64,000 nt of DNA. Origin: Liolophura sinensis. Lineage: Eukaryota > Mollusca > Polyplacophora > Chitonida > Chitonidae. Shown here piece after piece: positions 61,373 through 64,000 of the stretch. Every line of letters begins with the position of its first letter. Position 1 is the stretch's first letter. Both the position numbers and the translations under genes were made by a program. The stretch spans positions 3,603,501 through 3,667,500 of the forward strand of contig NC_088303.1 in the NCBI RefSeq assembly GCF_032854445.1. The letters are read 5' to 3'. The notes beneath the pieces are model-generated. The model saw nothing but the letters and a program-made list of their open reading frames with translations, was not told the DNA's origin and did not search any database.

Positions 61373-61882
61373 ACGTGCTGCAGATTAAAGTAAGAGCCTA
61401 TACCGTTCGAAAAAACACCGTCATTCAATGTCTTGCTCCGCCTTTCTAGGTATAGTTATGCTCCACAGCTTCATATGTATTGCCTCTATCTTGAATGGAC
61501 TGGACTGGTCTGCAGCTTTCACTTTGTTGCCCTCCGTTTATCACTATGTAGAGTAGGAGATTTGCAGCACTGTATCTAGTGTGTCACATTATGTACAAGT
61601 AACAACTGCTGCCTACAGTTAACATCCATGTAACCTCATGTGGTACACTCCTCCACAGTCCAATCTACACTCTGCTCTCCTTTCTTATATTTTCTTCACA
61701 TACGAAAAAAGACACATGGTGGCAGCGGTGATCAGAACTCTTTGAACCTTTCGAAGTGACTTTTGATTGAGTAATTGCCTAGATCAACGAACTTTGTAAA
61801 CAAACTGTCTGCGCTGTCCTCAACATGCAGTGTGGATTAGTACAGTGTGTCTAGGTCAACGTTACAACAACATCACTACATA

Positions 61883-62505
61883 ATGGCTCAGAGCAATCGT
61901 GCGGAGGCTAATGTTGTACAGTTATCTGGTCAACATCATATCTCACCACATCCTTCTCTTAATTTACAAACTACTCTACAAGATAGTTGGAAAATATGGC
62001 AAACAAAAATGGAGAAACTACTCTGTCGTGGCCAGACTTGACCAGCAAACAGGAGAATACCGAACTGCTCTCTTTCTCAATATGATCGCTGAAGATGTTC
62101 TCAAAATCTAGAATGGTCTCAAGTTCTTTGAGGGTGAAAGTGCTAATGACTTGGACACTATTACAGCTAAGCTCAATCAAGACATTGTAGACCAGGTGAA
62201 TGAGACCTACGAACGTTATACGTATTTAACAAACGTGATCAGAGCCCTTCAGAAAGTATTGGCAAATACCTGACTTCTCTAAGCACTCTCGCCAAAACGT
62301 ATAATTTCTGTGAATGCTTACACGACCCTCTCATCCGTGATCGAATCGTCGCTGAAATACGTGAAAAAGCTACTAGAAAGCGCCCGTTACACGATGCTAT
62401 ACTCACTCTGGTTCAATGTGTAGATATCTGCAAAGCCCGTGGAGCAAGCTCAACTCAGCTGAAAGCCATGAGACAACCTGATGGAATTAATATAGTCCAC
62501 CCAAC
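61883..62505 (+). pseudogene. gag capsid region of the Ty3/gypsy element, broken
   Basis: Structural capsid protein of an LTR retrotransposon. The first piece opens at the ATG at 61883 and includes TLQDSWKIWQTKMEKLL, the W-x-x-W-x-x-x-x segment common at the start of gypsy capsids. The frame is then lost, with continuation in a second frame (YRTALFLNMIAEDVLKI), a TAG stop at 62109, and a third frame further on. At least three breaks; not functional. Confidence 0.8.
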
Positions 62506-62534
62506 TGAAAAATCTTTGTAATAAAACTCATGTA

Positions 62535-62969
62535 ATGCAGAGATCAAGTGTCCCGCCTAGGGCAAGAAAAGGTGGTAAATGTGGTGAAGAAAATCATTTT
62601 TCTATTAAATGCCTTAAAGGCAAGCCTCACAAAGTTCACACTATCCAGTCTGACTCTCAGGACACTGACTCTGACTATGTCCTCGCTGTTCAGTCAAAGT
62701 CAAAGTCAAAATCAATGGAAGCCCATAACCAACAATCTAACACGTCACAGACCCATAAAGCCAACAAATCAGCAGTGAACTGTAATGAACACTCTAAGAA
62801 AGCCATCTATGCTGAAATGTTAATTAACGACAAAACTGTGAAATTCCGAATAGATTGTGGAGCTACTATAAATGTACTGCCTTCTAAATATCTGTCGTAT
62901 CTCAGATTTGTCTCCTTGCGACAAACACCTGCAGATGTGGAATATCACCACGATTGTACCACTGGGTAA
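62535..62969 (+). pseudogene. nucleocapsid and aspartic protease region of the Ty3/gypsy element
   Basis: A single open frame of 144 residues. A damaged zinc knuckle (GGKCGEENHFSIKC; the first cysteine of CCHC is not evident) is followed by a Ser/Lys-rich linker. Next is the protease core FRIDCGATINVLP, in which the usual D-[S/T]-G-A has Cys in place of Ser/Thr, a form I associate with several animal gypsy elements. The frame ends within the protease. Confidence 0.8.
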
Positions 62970-63022
62970 ACACAGAATCAATATGAAAACAGCACAAACA
63001 ACAAGGAATACAATGTTGAATT

Positions 63023-63876
63023 GTGATTGTTCGGGACCCCCTCACACTTTTACTAGGGAAACGTGCATCTGAACACATGGGACTGATTACTGTGAATTAC
63101 AATCTGTTCACAAGTGTTGCCTATGTCTCATCTATCCCTGCCATGAATTCACGCCACCTGTCTCTCATTAAAGACCATGAAGACGTCTTTGACAGTGAAC
63201 AAATAGGTATTCTACCAGATGAAGTACACCTCTATACAGACATTGAAACGTGAATGATACCAGTTACCTGTCATGGAAGAAATACTTTCCGGACTCTAAC
63301 GCTAAAACGTTCTTAAAATTGGATCTCTCTTCTGGATATTGGCATGCAGTCTTGAACTATGAGTCAAGTCACCTTTCAATCTTTCACTCCACCATCGGAA
63401 GTTACAGATGGGACATCTTCCCTTTGGAACAGGTGTTAGTTCTAAAATATTCCAGAAGCACCTCGCTCAGGCATTGGACGACCTGAATGGAATTCTGAAT
63501 GTGTCAGATGACATTTTGGTTGAAGGATCAGGTTATACTCAGGCCGAATCTCAAGTCGGTCATGACGCTAACCTTGTAGCTCTATTACAATGTTGTAGAG
63601 ACAAAGTCGTTAAACTAAGTCGGTCTAAGGCAGAACTTAGTAACACAGAACCTTCTTGGACACAAAGTGACCGGTGAAGATTTGAAACCTGACCCTGCAA
63701 AGGCTGAGGCGGTAACTAAATTAGAATCCCGACCTAATGTGGAAGGAGTACAGCGACTGAACGGAATAATCAACTACCTAGCCAAGTTTCTTCCCTGCCT
63801 GTCTGAAGTTATAGAACCAATACGACAACTAACTCGAAAGACGTCCCATGGAATTGGTCTGATATCCAGGACGTAG
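63023..63876 (+). pseudogene. reverse transcriptase region of the Ty3/gypsy element, internally deleted
   Basis: The pre-RT segment (LIKDHEDVFD, LPDEVHLYTD) stops at 63253. Then the RT palm begins abruptly with FLKLDLSSGYWHAVL, so a stretch of some tens of residues between these landmarks is missing. After a frameshift the catalytic region reads NVSDDILVEG (DD retained, preceding residues altered), and after another shift the thumb/connection reads VEGVQRLNGIINYLAKFLP. The element continues past the window. Confidence 0.85.
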
Positions 63877-64000
63877 CTTTCAGTGAAGTGAAACGACCCG
63901 TTAGTCAAGCATCTGACTTAGTATTCTATGACTCTAGAACTTAGTTATCCAGTGTGACGCCAGCGAACGCGGTCTTTGTGCAACCCTCCTGCATTATGGA

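Larger units (their letters stand above)
61380..64000 (+). mobile_element. Ty3/gypsy LTR retrotransposon, decayed, running off the right edge
   Basis: In order: a presumed 5' LTR ending at about 61716 (left limit not visible without the 3' LTR), a primer-binding-like TGGTGGCAGCGG at 61717-61728, gag, nucleocapsid/protease, and reverse transcriptase pieces. The order gag-protease-RT is that of Ty3/gypsy elements. Several frameshifts and stops separate the parts, so this copy cannot encode a working polyprotein. It lies in the ODAD3 intron upstream of exon 61102-61224. Confidence 0.88.

Overview
This is eukaryotic nuclear DNA from a spiralian animal, most likely a mollusc. Genes are split by GT-AG introns, and one tRNA-headed SINE family recurs at least thirteen times on both strands. 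Its body and tail (a CGTACGTGGGAAGGTC motif, then a TAAGTGAAATATTC..CACCAATCAAATAAA 3' end) look like the SINEs I associate with molluscs. There is also an I/Jockey-type LINE with a (CACT)n tail, a decayed Ty3/gypsy element, several MITEs and an unusual load of tandem repeats. The species assignment rests on repeat style, so it is tentative.

Layout. (1) 1251-12662, minus strand: twelve exons of a WD40-repeat protein of the WDR97/WDR87 type; its 3' end lies off the left edge or is unresolved. (2) 13876-14985, plus strand: a complete, intronless ornithine carbamoyltransferase (OTC) with a mitochondrial leader. (3) About 15.0-21.3 kb: intergenic, with a 45-bp repeat and SINE fragments. (4) 21373-41660, plus strand: a complete ATF6 gene. 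I could join fourteen exons in consistent phase into a 635-residue protein with an N-terminal activation region, bZIP, one membrane segment, a site-1-protease motif and the ATF6 luminal domain. (5) 41.7-48.7 kb: probable ATF6 3' region with a 21-copy 76-bp array, then the convergent intergenic region. (6) 48713-61224, minus strand: the last nine exons of ODAD3 (CCDC151), a ciliary outer-dynein-arm docking coiled coil; its 5' half is beyond the right edge. (7) 61.4-64.0 kb: a broken Ty3/gypsy element inside an ODAD3 intron.

The genes do not form a pathway. ODAD3 serves motile cilia, and WDR97-type proteins are also suspected ciliary/sperm proteins. ATF6 is the ER-stress membrane transcription factor. 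OTC is a mitochondrial urea/arginine enzyme.

The most striking pattern is that several tandem repeats are built from exon-intron junctions. In ATF6 exon 3, a 36-bp unit carries the exon end plus its GTGAGT donor ten times in a row and in frame. In ATF6 exon 10, a 126-bp unit repeats exon end plus donor about five times. In ATF6 exon 13, a 42-bp unit does the same, with a MITE nested in the array. In the WD40 gene, a 37-bp unit repeats the 3' splice acceptor plus the first bases of the exon about nineteen times. A fifth candidate lies at the left edge. These arrays hand the spliceosome rows of near-identical sites, some frame-preserving and some that would introduce a stop codon.

The LINE in ATF6 intron 12 ends only 18 bp before exon 13, so its CTCAC tail appears to supply the branch-point region. 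A 1.3-kb piece of one ODAD3 intron has been copied into another and is bracketed by 153-bp direct repeats.
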